Source: Streptomyces sp. JJ38 (GTDB lineage: Bacteria > Actinomycetota > Actinomycetes > Streptomycetales > Streptomycetaceae). Taken from it: a DNA stretch of 64,000 bases. Under the pieces are notes generated by a model. That model had not been told where the DNA came from. It worked only from the letters and a program-made list of their open reading frames with translations, and ran no database searches. This document shows positions 17,035-24,853 of this stretch, one piece after another. Location: positions 70,477 to 134,476 of the forward strand of contig NZ_JABLSI010000008.1 of assembly GCF_019303475.1 (NCBI RefSeq), in the 5' to 3' direction. Both the position numbers and the translations under genes were made by a program. Every line of letters begins with the position of its first letter. Position 1 is the stretch's first letter.

Positions 17035-17432
17035 TCGGTCTCGCCGTCCACGTAGACCCACGCGCCCCGGTGCCGGACGAAGCGGCTGCGCTCGTGCAGG
17101 GAGCCGACGCCGCCGGACTCGGCGTAGTGCGCGCGGAACTCGACGAAGCCCTCCGCGCCGAAGGGCCCGCCGTCGGAGCTGCCGATCACGTCGAGCCGCA
17201 GCCAGGTCCGTGCCGGGTCCAGGCGCAGCTCGGCGGGCCGGGTGTCGGGGTGCCACGTGCGCAGCAGGTAGTCGGCGTCCCGCACGGCGAAGGCGCTGTA
17301 GCGCGAGCGCATCAGCTCCTCGGGGGTGCCCGCCGTCGCCGTGCCGCTGTGCAGCCGGCCACAGCACTGCGCGTACCCGAGCGGGCGCCCGCACGGGCAC
17401 AGCTCCTTGTCCTGACCCTCGCGTTTCGACAT
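17031..17432 (-). CDS. YchJ-like SEC-C motif protein
   Basis: 133-residue protein of the YchJ/UPF0225 family. The N-terminal SEC-C zinc motif is CPCGRPLGYAQCCGRLH, followed by a nuclear-transport-factor-like domain (PEELMRSRYSAFAVRDADYLLRTWHP, WLRLDVIGSSDGG, GFVEFRAHY). The family is widespread and uncharacterised. Start ATG 17432 begins exactly at the conserved region with GGGGAC just upstream. Confidence 0.85.
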   Translation of the reverse strand: MSKREGQDKELCPCGRPLGYAQCCGRLHSGTATAGTPEELMRSRYSAFAVRDADYLLRTWHPDTRPAELRLDPARTWLRLDVIGSSDGGPFGAEGFVEFRAHYAESGGVGSLHERSRFVRHRGAWVYVDGETD

Positions 17433-17466
17433 GTCCCCAGTGTGGACGGTCGCCCCGCCGCCGACG

Positions 17467-17688
17467 TCAGCCGGGCAGGCGGTCGTCCTTGACGGCGGTG
17501 ACGAAGGCCGCCCAGCCGGTGCGGGGGAAGGCAAGGGCGGGCCCGTCGGGGACCTTGGAGTCGCGGACGGGCACGGTGCCGGTCGCGGAGAGGGCCGGAG
17601 CCCACTCGACGCAGCCTCCGCCATCGCCGTTGCTGTAGCTGGACTTGACCCAGACTGCCCGGGCCGGGGCCGGGGAGAGCTCGCTCAT
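17467..17688 (-). CDS. DUF397 protein
   Basis: 73-residue DUF397 protein: WVKSSYSNGDGGGCVEWA, VPVRDSKVPDGPALAF and WAAFVTAVK are the family signature. It overlaps the preceding XRE regulator gene by 4 bp. XRE-DUF397 pairs occur many times in Streptomyces genomes and are tied to development and antibiotic control (WhiJ-like systems). The DUF397 protein is thought to bind or modulate the regulator. Confidence 0.92.
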   Translation of the reverse strand: MSELSPAPARAVWVKSSYSNGDGGGCVEWAPALSATGTVPVRDSKVPDGPALAFPRTGWAAFVTAVKDDRLPG

Positions 17689-18515
17689 GGTGACAGTGCC
17701 TCCGAAGCTGCCGTGAGGATCGCCGCCGTTTCCTTCGGCGAGAGGGCGTGCGCCCGCAGCCGATCGTACGCCCGGCGGCGTACCGCGACCCTTTCCTCGT
17801 CCTCGAAGAGGGTGCCGCTCGCGATGCTCTCCTCGTAGGCCACGCAGGAGCGGTCACCGAGGGTCATGAGCGTCAACGCGCCGCCGACCAGCGCGTGTTC
17901 CCCGTGGGTGAAGGGCAGCAGCTGCATCACGGTGTTCGGGGTGTCGGCGAGCGCCGCCAGCCGCAGGAGCTGTTCGCGCATCACCGCGTGGCCGCCGACC
18001 GGGCGCCGGATGACGGCCTCGTCCAGGATCACCGACACCTCGGAGAGGGTCTCCGAGTGCAGGAGCGTCTGGCGGCTCATCCGGGCCGCGACCTTCTCCT
18101 CGATCTCCTGGGCGGGCGCGGTGTCGTTGTGGACGCGGAAGACGGCGTCGGCGTAGGGCTCGGTCTGGAACAGGCCGGGCACGAGATGGCCCGCGTACTC
18201 GTCGATCACCCGGGCCTGCGCCTCCAGTTCCATCCGGCGGCGGTACCGGTCCGGGTGGATCTCGGTGCGGGCGAGGCCGTAGAGGCGTTCGAAGAGCCCG
18301 TCGGAGCCGAACGCCGCGTCGAGCCGGGCGGGAAGCGTCGGGGGCACCATCGCCTCGGCGGTCTCGATGCGGGCGAGGTGGCTCTTGCTGTAGTTGACGA
18401 TGTCCGCCAGCCGCTCCAGGCTCATCCCCGCCAGCTCGCGATGTCTGCGGATCTCGGCACCGAACAGGTGGCGGGCGGAACGGTGCGGAGTCAGCGGACG
18501 AGCTGGCCGGCCCAT
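17685..18515 (-). CDS. XRE regulator with DUF5753 domain (WhiJ-like)
   Basis: 276-residue regulator. The N-terminal helix-turn-helix covers about residues 18-75 (FGAEIRRHRELAGMSLERLADIVNYSKSHLARIE). The C-terminal DUF5753 domain (about 95-270) shows HLVPGLFQTEPYADAVFR, RQTLLH and VMQLLPFTHGEHALVGGALTLM. It is translationally coupled to DUF397 and divergent from three small overlapping genes, 65 bp apart, which it may control. Confidence 0.9.
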   Translation of the reverse strand: MGRPARPLTPHRSARHLFGAEIRRHRELAGMSLERLADIVNYSKSHLARIETAEAMVPPTLPARLDAAFGSDGLFERLYGLARTEIHPDRYRRRMELEAQARVIDEYAGHLVPGLFQTEPYADAVFRVHNDTAPAQEIEEKVAARMSRQTLLHSETLSEVSVILDEAVIRRPVGGHAVMREQLLRLAALADTPNTVMQLLPFTHGEHALVGGALTLMTLGDRSCVAYEESIASGTLFEDEERVAVRRRAYDRLRAHALSPKETAAILTAASEALSP

Positions 18516-18580
18516 AGGGACAACTCCTTTTTCCCATCAAGGTTTAGGGGAGGTGAAGCCTCTTCAGATCGTACGCGGAA

Positions 18581-18880
18581 ATGCCGATTCTGGAATCACC
18601 GGAAGTGGCGAACAACCCCTATCCGTCTGGTGTTCGAGAATTGGTTCGACGGGAGTACGACGTGATCGCTGAAGGATTCGCAGCGGAGGCGGAAAGCGCC
18701 GCGGAGGAGTTGCGCGACGCGCTGCACGCGGTGGGGGTGACCCTGCCGAGCCTGTGCGTGGACGAGCGTGTCTGGGACTCGCCGTCCTACGGAACCGTCC
18801 GCCTCGTCGAACTCGGTAGCGTCCCGCCGCCCGTGGCCCGGCACCTGGCCGACGTCGTCCGCAGGGGGGCGGCGTCGTGA
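18581..18880 (+). CDS. Small conserved-type protein, first of a three-gene overlap operon
   Basis: 99-residue soluble, largely helical protein (ELVRREYDVIAEGFAAEAESAAEELRDALHAVGVTLPSL, then VRLVELGSVPPPVARHLADVV). I do not recognise a named domain. It starts 65 bp from the divergent XRE regulator, and its stop overlaps the next gene as GTGA. This placement is typical of small partner genes of XRE-DUF397 pairs in Streptomyces. Confidence 0.6.
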   Translation: MPILESPEVANNPYPSGVRELVRREYDVIAEGFAAEAESAAEELRDALHAVGVTLPSLCVDERVWDSPSYGTVRLVELGSVPPPVARHLADVVRRGAAS

Positions 18881-19059
18881 CGGGCTGCGCCGAGTGCGCC
18901 CGGCTCATGCGGGAGTGCGCCGCCCTGCTGCGCCGGCAGGCCGAACACCACTGCGGCCAGTGTGCGCAGCCCATCGGCACGGCGGATCTGCGGCGCCGGG
19001 CGGTGGAGTTGAACCGCGTCGTCCGGGAGCACCTCGCGGGGCTGGAGGGCCGCCGATGA
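18877..19059 (+). CDS. Tiny zinc-ribbon-like protein
   Basis: 60-residue protein with CAEC near the start and CGQC in the middle, plus two other Cys or His residues nearby (MRECAALLRRQAEHHCGQC). This could form a small zinc site between helices. It overlaps its neighbours on both sides (GTGA at 18877, ATGA at 19056), strong evidence of translation despite its size. No known family recognised. Confidence 0.6.
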   Translation: MTGCAECARLMRECAALLRRQAEHHCGQCAQPIGTADLRRRAVELNRVVREHLAGLEGRR

Positions 19060-19439
19060 GCGCGCGGAACGGCGAGGGCTACCTCTGTGACGTCGTCGCC
19101 CACCCCTTCGACGTCGTCCGGGCGCCGGTCCTGCTGGCGGAACACCGGGCGCCCACCTCCCGGCTGGCCCTGGTGTGGCTGCGCGGCCAGGCCGAACGGC
19201 TCGCCGGAGCCCTCGACCCGATCCCGGGGAAAGGGCCGCTGCCGCAATCGGCGCTGCGCGTCGTGGAAACGCCGTCCGCGACCCCCAACCCCGGACGGAT
19301 TTTCCGGGTCTGGCTTTCCGACGAGATGACCCAGGAAACGCAGCGCAGAAATCTCACCTGCGGGCACCGGGTGCACGTCGTCGCCGGAGACGAGCAGACG
19401 GTCTACGCCCTCACGGCCCGCCCGATTCCGAGCCCCTGA
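19056..19439 (+). CDS. Hypothetical protein, third gene of overlap operon
   Basis: 127-residue soluble protein with no recognised domain. Features are a basic-hydrophobic central helix (RLALVWLRGQAERLAGAL) and strands GRIFRVWLSDEM, HRVHVVAGDEQTVYALT at the end. The ATG overlaps the preceding stop (ATGA). Probably works with the two upstream small proteins; the role is unknown. Confidence 0.58.
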   Translation: MSARNGEGYLCDVVAHPFDVVRAPVLLAEHRAPTSRLALVWLRGQAERLAGALDPIPGKGPLPQSALRVVETPSATPNPGRIFRVWLSDEMTQETQRRNLTCGHRVHVVAGDEQTVYALTARPIPSP

Positions 19440-19484
19440 CGGACGAGGTGAGGAGCCTTTCCGGAATCCGGCGCCGCGCGGCGG

Positions 19485-21866
19485 CTACAGGGTCTCGCTG
19501 AGGGAGTCGGCGAGGCGGCGGTGGGCGGCGCGCGCGGCCGGGAGCGCGGAGACCGCGACGGCGCCGAGGACCGCTGCCGCCGCGACCCCGGCCAGCACGG
19601 GGACGGGTGGCGCCTCGGCGATGCCGGCGCCGATGCCGGACGCGTCGCCCTGCGCGTCCACCAGCCGGCGCCCGGCCAGTACGCCGAGGGTGATGCCCAA
19701 GGCGGCGGCGGCCAGCGCCGTGAACCCGGTGGCGAGGACGATGACGGCACTGATCTGCCGGGGGGTGAGCCCGATGGCCTTGAGCGCCAGCAGGTCGCGG
19801 CCACGGTCGCGGACGGTCGCGCCGATAGTGGTGAGCAGCTCCGTGAGGCCGATGAGGGCCAGCACGACGATGACGCCGACGAAGACGACCCGTGCGGGGG
19901 CGAGCCCGTCGGTGAAGGAGGGCGTCCTGCTGATCTCCAGGGCGGGCCCGGCCGCCCGCGCCAGCTCCTCGCGGACGGTGCCGGGGTCGGCGTCGTCGTC
20001 CAGCGCGAGCTGGTAGAAGGCGGGGCGCAGGCCGGGGTCGCGTTCGTGGAGCGTGTCGAGGGACGTGGAGATGACGCGGCCGTCCTTGTCGGGCTCGATG
20101 CTGCGGCCCACGATGTGCAGGATCTGGGGCCGGCCCTCGACCGTCATGCGCACCCAGTCGCCGACCTCGACGTCCAGCAGGTCGAGCAGGCCCTGCCCGG
20201 CCACGGCCTCGTCCGGGCCGGTCGGCGGGCGGCCGTCGGCGACGGTGAACGGGTAGGGCTCCGCCGTCGTGCCGAGGCCGCGCAGGGCGATGGTGCCGGT
20301 CTGGCCGGGGACGAGGGCGGCGACCTCGGCACCGGGGAGCGCGGCGGCCACCCCGGGCGGGGCGGCGAGGAGGCGGCGGGCCTCGGCGTCGGTGACCGCG
20401 CCGGGGTCCGTGACGCGGGCCGTGAGGACGGCCGGCATGCCGACCTCGGCCGGCTCCGTGCGGAAGCGGTCGACCGTGGTCCAGGCGGTGAGCGCGACGG
20501 TGATCATGAGGAGCGGCACGGACAGGCGGCCGATCGAGGTGAGGGTGCGCAGGCGGCGCGGCCCCCCGGTGAACGCGCCACGCCAGCCCAGGACGAGGGC
20601 GGGCGGCAGCCGCAGGCCCAGGGCGTGGCGGGCGGGCGGGGAGAGCCGTCGCCCGGCGGGCAGCGCGGCGCGGGCGGCGGGGACGGGCGGGACACGTCCG
20701 GCGCGCCAGGCGGCGAGCGAGGTGGCGGCGACGATGAACAGCACCGCGGCGGCGGGGATGGCGAGGAGCAGGGACGTGTGGCCGGCCAGGTCGTCCCAGA
20801 CGCCGGCGGCCTCGCCGATGCGCCCGGGGATGCGGTCGCCGAGCACGGAGACGGCGGCCGTCCCGGCGGCGGTGCCCACGACGGCGTAGGTGAGGTGCTG
20901 GAGGAGGAAGGCGCTGACGACCTGCGCCGGGGTGAAGCCGACGGCCTTGACGACGGCGATGTCACGGAGCTGGCCGCGGACGCGCGCGTTGATGGCGCCA
21001 TAGGCGGCGAGCCCGGCGGCGAGCAGCGCGCCGAGCCCGAACACGGCGAGGAGCAGGCCGAGGAGCCGGTCGCCGCCCTCCGCCTCGGCGCGCGCCTGCT
21101 GCCACTTGGTGACCCGGGCGACCTGGTCGGCGCCGAGGGCGGTGACGGCGCGCTGCACGATGAAGTCGGTGTCGGCGGGATCGGTGAGCCGCAGCCCGAC
21201 GGTGTGCCCCACGCCGTCGGGGGCCGTGCCGGAGAGCGTGCGGGGGAGGACCCACGCGGTGCCGGGACGCTCGCCGGGCCGGTACCCGGGCTCGGCGGTC
21301 TCCACGACGCCGACGACGGTGAGCGGGCGCCGCCCCCGGTCCTCGCCGGGGACGGTGACGGTTGTGCCGGGGGAGGCGCCGAGCGCTGTGGCGAGCGACT
21401 CCTCGAGGACGACGCCGGGGTGCGGGGTGCCCTGGGACGGGCCGCCGCCGGGCTCGCCGTCCGGCGTCCCGGTGTCGTCGGCGGTGAGCCAGCGGCCGGT
21501 GACGAGCAGGGGGCGGGCGGTGCCGGGCAGCTCGGGGCCCGTGGCGCGCAGGTCCACGGCGGCCTCGGCGCCGGGGGACGAGGCGGTGGTGCGGGTCGTG
21601 CGGTAGGGGCCGGCGACGTCGGAGACCTCGGGCAGACGGGAGAGGCCGGAGACGGCGGCGGCGTCGCTGTCCGCGCGGGTGTGGAGCCACACGTGGGCGC
21701 CCTCGGACTGGGTGAAGACCCGCTGCCAGGGGTTCGCCGCGTAGCTGAAGAGGGCTCCGGCGAGCAGGAGGGAGGCCGTGATGCCCGCGGTGGCCAGCAG
21801 GATGAACAGGGCCTCGCCGCGGTGTGCCCGCAGATCGGCGTGCGCCCAGCGCAGTACGGCCCGCAC
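19485..21866 (-). CDS. FtsX-like ABC transporter permease
   Basis: 793-residue permease with two FtsX-type halves: an N-terminal helix with a large extracytoplasmic domain, then helices near residues 265-400, a second extracytoplasmic domain (about 470-640) and C-terminal helices (about 655-770). This is the MacB/LolE-like topology of single-chain exporters (ABC3 family). It follows its ATPase gene by 6 bp. Substrate unknown; lipids, peptides or antibiotics are exported by relatives. Confidence 0.87.
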   Translation of the reverse strand: MRAVLRWAHADLRAHRGEALFILLATAGITASLLLAGALFSYAANPWQRVFTQSEGAHVWLHTRADSDAAAVSGLSRLPEVSDVAGPYRTTRTTASSPGAEAAVDLRATGPELPGTARPLLVTGRWLTADDTGTPDGEPGGGPSQGTPHPGVVLEESLATALGASPGTTVTVPGEDRGRRPLTVVGVVETAEPGYRPGERPGTAWVLPRTLSGTAPDGVGHTVGLRLTDPADTDFIVQRAVTALGADQVARVTKWQQARAEAEGGDRLLGLLLAVFGLGALLAAGLAAYGAINARVRGQLRDIAVVKAVGFTPAQVVSAFLLQHLTYAVVGTAAGTAAVSVLGDRIPGRIGEAAGVWDDLAGHTSLLLAIPAAAVLFIVAATSLAAWRAGRVPPVPAARAALPAGRRLSPPARHALGLRLPPALVLGWRGAFTGGPRRLRTLTSIGRLSVPLLMITVALTAWTTVDRFRTEPAEVGMPAVLTARVTDPGAVTDAEARRLLAAPPGVAAALPGAEVAALVPGQTGTIALRGLGTTAEPYPFTVADGRPPTGPDEAVAGQGLLDLLDVEVGDWVRMTVEGRPQILHIVGRSIEPDKDGRVISTSLDTLHERDPGLRPAFYQLALDDDADPGTVREELARAAGPALEISRTPSFTDGLAPARVVFVGVIVVLALIGLTELLTTIGATVRDRGRDLLALKAIGLTPRQISAVIVLATGFTALAAAALGITLGVLAGRRLVDAQGDASGIGAGIAEAPPVPVLAGVAAAAVLGAVAVSALPAARAAHRRLADSLSETL

Positions 21867-21872
21867 GGTGGC

Positions 21873-22682
21873 TCAGTCCTTCAGTTCCAGCGTGCCCGAC
21901 ACGCCGCCCGCGCGGGGGCGGCGCGGGGTGTCGCCGAGGTGGGCGTCGTCGGCTATGCGGCCGTCGAAGAAGCTGATGACGCGGTCGGCGGCGCTGGCCA
22001 CCCGGGCGTCGTGGGTGACCAGGACGATCGTCTGGCCGCGCTGGTGGAAGCGGGAGAGCAGGCGCAGCACCTCGCGGGTGCCCCTGCTGTCGAGGCTGCC
22101 GGCGGGTTCGTCGGCGAGGAGGAGGGCGGGCCGGTTGACCAGGGCCCGGGCGAGGGCGACGCGCTGCTGCTCGCCGCCGGAGAGCTCGCCGGGCATGGCG
22201 TGCTCCTTACCGCCGAGCCCGAGCTCCTCCAGCAGTTCCTCGCGGGCGGCACGGGCGGCCCTGGGACCGGTGCCGGCGAGGAGGGCGGGCAGCTCGACGT
22301 TGTCGGCGACGGTGAGGTTCGAGACGAGGTTGAAGAACTGGAAGACGACGCCGGTGCTGCGGCGGCGCAGCACCGCCCAGCGGGCCTCGTTGTAGCCGTC
22401 GACGCACCGGCCGTCGATCCACAGGCTGCCCGCGTCGGGACGCTGGAGGCCGCCGAGGAGGTGCAGGAGGGTGGACTTGCCGGCGCCGGACGGCCCGGTG
22501 ACGGCGACGAACTCCCCGCGCCCCACGCTCAGGTCGACGCCGCGCACCGCCCGCACGGGGGTGCCCTCGCCATGGTGGGTCTTGACGAGCCCCTCGGCGC
22601 GCACGATGGGCTCACCGCCGTGCTCACCGCCGTGCGTGCCGTGGGCGGGCGGGGCGTCCGGCGCCCGGCGTGACCTTCTCAT
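21873..22682 (-). CDS. ABC transporter ATP-binding protein
   Basis: 269-residue MacB-type ATPase partner of the FtsX-like permease. Walker A is GPSGAGKST (~67), the signature is LSGGEQQRVALARAL, Walker B is ALLLADEPAGSLD, and the H-loop is LVTHD. A His/Gly-rich N-terminal extension of about 25 residues precedes the domain. It starts inside the PadR stop codon (4-bp overlap). Confidence 0.92.
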   Translation of the reverse strand: MRRSRRAPDAPPAHGTHGGEHGGEPIVRAEGLVKTHHGEGTPVRAVRGVDLSVGRGEFVAVTGPSGAGKSTLLHLLGGLQRPDAGSLWIDGRCVDGYNEARWAVLRRRSTGVVFQFFNLVSNLTVADNVELPALLAGTGPRAARAAREELLEELGLGGKEHAMPGELSGGEQQRVALARALVNRPALLLADEPAGSLDSRGTREVLRLLSRFHQRGQTIVLVTHDARVASAADRVISFFDGRIADDAHLGDTPRRPRAGGVSGTLELKD

Positions 22683-23185
22683 TCCAGCTCCTCCTGGCAG
22701 AGCTCCAGCCAGTCGAGGTCGGCCTGCAGGTGCAGCATGGCGCCCTCGATGAGCAGGTGGGCGACCCGGTTGTCGCGTTCTTCGGTCGCCGCGAGTTTGG
22801 ACAGGTCGCGCATGGTGTTCAGGTACTGGCGCCGTTGGTTGTTGATCAGCGTGACCGGGTCCGCCATGCCGGTGCGCGGGGCGAGCGCGAGCTTCATGAA
22901 GAACTCGTCCCGCACGCGTGGCTCGGCGGTCGTCTCCTCGTACCAGGACTCCACGGCCTCGCGCCCGGCGTCGGTGAGCCGGTAGGTCCGCTTGTTCGGC
23001 CGGTTGCTCTGCTCGACCTCCTCGCCGAGGATGAGCCCGGCCTTCTCGAGCCTGCCGAGGGTGACGTAGATCTGGCCGATGTTGGGCTGAGGGTACGCGG
23101 CGCCCAGCAGGGACTCAAGGGCCTGCTTGAGCTCGTAGCCGTGGGCCGGTCCGCGGGCGAGGAGAGCCAGGAGCGGGAGACGCAA
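22679..23185 (-). CDS. PadR family transcriptional regulator
   Basis: 168-residue PadR repressor. The winged helix is at residues 1-80 (LPLLALLARGPAHGYELKQALESLLG, YVTLGRLEKAGLI, RTYRLTDAGREAVESWYEE). The C-terminal Vir_act-like helices mediate dimerisation. It is the first gene of padR-ATPase-permease, so it probably autoregulates an export pump. A palindrome 53-71 bp upstream (23238-23256) is a likely operator. Confidence 0.9.
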   Translation of the reverse strand: MRLPLLALLARGPAHGYELKQALESLLGAAYPQPNIGQIYVTLGRLEKAGLILGEEVEQSNRPNKRTYRLTDAGREAVESWYEETTAEPRVRDEFFMKLALAPRTGMADPVTLINNQRRQYLNTMRDLSKLAATEERDNRVAHLLIEGAMLHLQADLDWLELCQEELE

Positions 23186-23237
23186 CGGCGGTCTCCTCCT
23201 CCCCGGCCCGGTGGTGCTCGTGCACCTCTAGTATCGC

Positions 23238-23256
23238 GTATGCCTAACAGGTATAC
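23238..23256. promoter_or_regulatory. PadR operator candidate
   Basis: GTATGCCTAACAGGTATAC has 7-bp arms around TAACA with one mismatch. It is AT-richer than its surroundings and lies in the divergent gap between padR and the solute-binding lipoprotein gene. Confidence 0.55.
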
Positions 23257-23301
23257 AGGGGCGGGAAGGCCGTGCGAGAGAGCCGGTGGCCGGGAGGACC
23301 G

Positions 23302-24570
23302 ATGCGGTGGAAGCGTGCCGCGGGCAGGGGGCTGCTGGCCGGTGCCGTGCTGCTGGCGGCCTACGCCGGATGTGGAGCCCCGTCCCTGAGCGGGGACGAC
23401 GAGCGCGGTCCGATGACCCTCGCGACGGCCGGTGATCTCACCGAGTACCTCGGGCCCCTTCTCGACGGCTGGAACCGCACGCACCCCGGGGAAGAGGTCA
23501 CCCTCGTCGAGCTGCCGGACTCGGCGGACGAGACGCGGGCCCAGATGATCACCGAGCTGCGCTCGGGCAGCGAGCGGTTCGACGTGCTCAACATCGACGT
23601 CGCCTGGACGTCGGAGTTCGCCGCGGCGGGCTGGATCACCCCGCTGAACCGCGACGACTTCCCGCTGAAGTCCTTCCTCGCGCCGGTCGTGGACACCGCG
23701 ACGTTCGGCGGCGAGCTGTACGCCGTCCCGTACGTGACGAACGCGGGGCTGCTCTACTACCGCAAGGACGTCCTGGACCGGGAGGGCGAGGAGCCGCCGC
23801 GCACCTGGGCCGAGCTGGAGCGGCAGGCGAGGACGATCGCACCCGAGTACGGGCTGGAGGGCTACGCGGGCCAGTTCCTGCCGTACGAGGGGCTGACGGC
23901 GAACGCGGTGGAGGTCGTCCGGTCCGCGGGCGGCTCGTTCCTGGACGACGAGGGCACGCGGGTGACCGTCGACTCGGCCGCCGCCGCGAAGGGGCTGACG
24001 TTCCTGGTCGACGGGGTGCGGGACGGCTGGATACCGCGGGAGGCCCTCACGTACAAGGAGGAGGAGTCCCGGCTGGCGTTCCAGCACGGGGAGCTGCTCT
24101 TCCTGCGCAACTGGCCCTACGTGCACGGGCTCGCCGGTGCGCCCGGCTCGGAGGTGGCCGGGAAGTTCGGCACCGTGCCGCTGCCGGGGCTGGACGGGCC
24201 GGGCACGAGCGTGCTGGGCGGTTCCAACCTCGCCGTCTCCAGTCACTCCCGCCATCCGGACTCGGCGGCGGATCTGATCGCCTACCTCACGAGCGAGCCG
24301 GTGCAGCGCCGCGTGCTGACGGACGGCTCGCTGCCCCCGGTGCGCGCCGGCCTGTACGCCGACCCGGAGCTGGTGCGCGAGCACCCCTATCTGCCGGCGC
24401 TGCGGGAGAGCGTGCTGGCCGCCGAACCCCGGCCCAAGAGCGCCCGGTACGACCAGGTCAGCCTGGCCGTGCAGGCCGTCGTGCACGACGCGCTGGCCCT
24501 GCGGCAGACGCCGGAGGACGCCGTCGCCCGGCTCGGGCGGGAGCTGGCCCGGATCGCCGACGCGGGCTGA
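23302..24570 (+). CDS. Orphan extracellular sugar-binding lipoprotein
   Basis: 422-residue binding protein of the family 1 carbohydrate type. The lipid attachment Cys is in AAYAGC, near residue 24. Typical features are PYVTNAGLLYYRKDVLD, TWAELERQARTI, FLRNWPYVHGL and GSNLAVSSHSRHPDSAADLIAYL. ATG 23302 has GGGAGG at 5 nt. No permease or ATPase gene adjoins it, so it either serves a distant transporter or shares the one encoded downstream. It is divergent from padR. Confidence 0.85.
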   Translation: MRWKRAAGRGLLAGAVLLAAYAGCGAPSLSGDDERGPMTLATAGDLTEYLGPLLDGWNRTHPGEEVTLVELPDSADETRAQMITELRSGSERFDVLNIDVAWTSEFAAAGWITPLNRDDFPLKSFLAPVVDTATFGGELYAVPYVTNAGLLYYRKDVLDREGEEPPRTWAELERQARTIAPEYGLEGYAGQFLPYEGLTANAVEVVRSAGGSFLDDEGTRVTVDSAAAAKGLTFLVDGVRDGWIPREALTYKEEESRLAFQHGELLFLRNWPYVHGLAGAPGSEVAGKFGTVPLPGLDGPGTSVLGGSNLAVSSHSRHPDSAADLIAYLTSEPVQRRVLTDGSLPPVRAGLYADPELVREHPYLPALRESVLAAEPRPKSARYDQVSLAVQAVVHDALALRQTPEDAVARLGRELARIADAG

Positions 24571-24645
24571 GCATGGGAGACCGGCGCCGGGCCCGGTGGT
24601 CTGCTCCGGCCGGCCGATTCCAGGCGCCCACCGCACAGCTCTAGT

Positions 24646-24660
24646 TACTTGTTAAGTAAG
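24646..24660. promoter_or_regulatory. Inverted repeat upstream of the sugar operon
   Basis: TTACTTGTTAAGTAA has perfect 6-bp arms around GTT. It is an AT-rich island in GC-rich DNA, 71 bp upstream of the putative -35, and CTACTTAACA (24751-24760) repeats half of it. Likely operator for a sugar-responsive regulator not encoded here. Confidence 0.5.
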
Positions 24661-24730
24661 CCCGCATCACAGGCGGGTCACGATCCCTCCTCGCGAGCTG
24701 GGCTTTCGCACGATACCTGCGGGTAATGCG

Positions 24731-24760
24731 TTGACACCTCTGCGTCGCCGCTACTTAACA
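24731..24760 (+). promoter_or_regulatory. Promoter of GH13-ABC operon
   Basis: A consensus -35 TTGACA (24731-24736) is followed by TACTTAACA with TTAACA as the -10 (24755-24760, 18-bp spacer). The 10-bp palindrome ATGCATGCAT (24760-24769) directly overlaps the expected start site and may be an operator. Confidence 0.6.
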
Positions 24761-24853
24761 TGCATGCATAACGGAGGCGCACACACGGCAAGCATCGGCC
24801 AGCCGTCTGTCGCCACGGACCGCACAGCGCACACAAGTCGAGGTCAGCGGGGC

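Noticed and set aside
19521..22673. A 1050-codon plus-strand open frame opposite the ABC exporter genes
   Set aside because: Gly/Ala/Glu/Arg-rich antisense translation; both ABC proteins on the minus strand are complete and family-typical.
24731..24853. TTG 24731 as the GH13 start codon
   Set aside because: That TTG is part of a consensus -35 TTGACA, and the encoded extension has no similarity to GH13 proteins.
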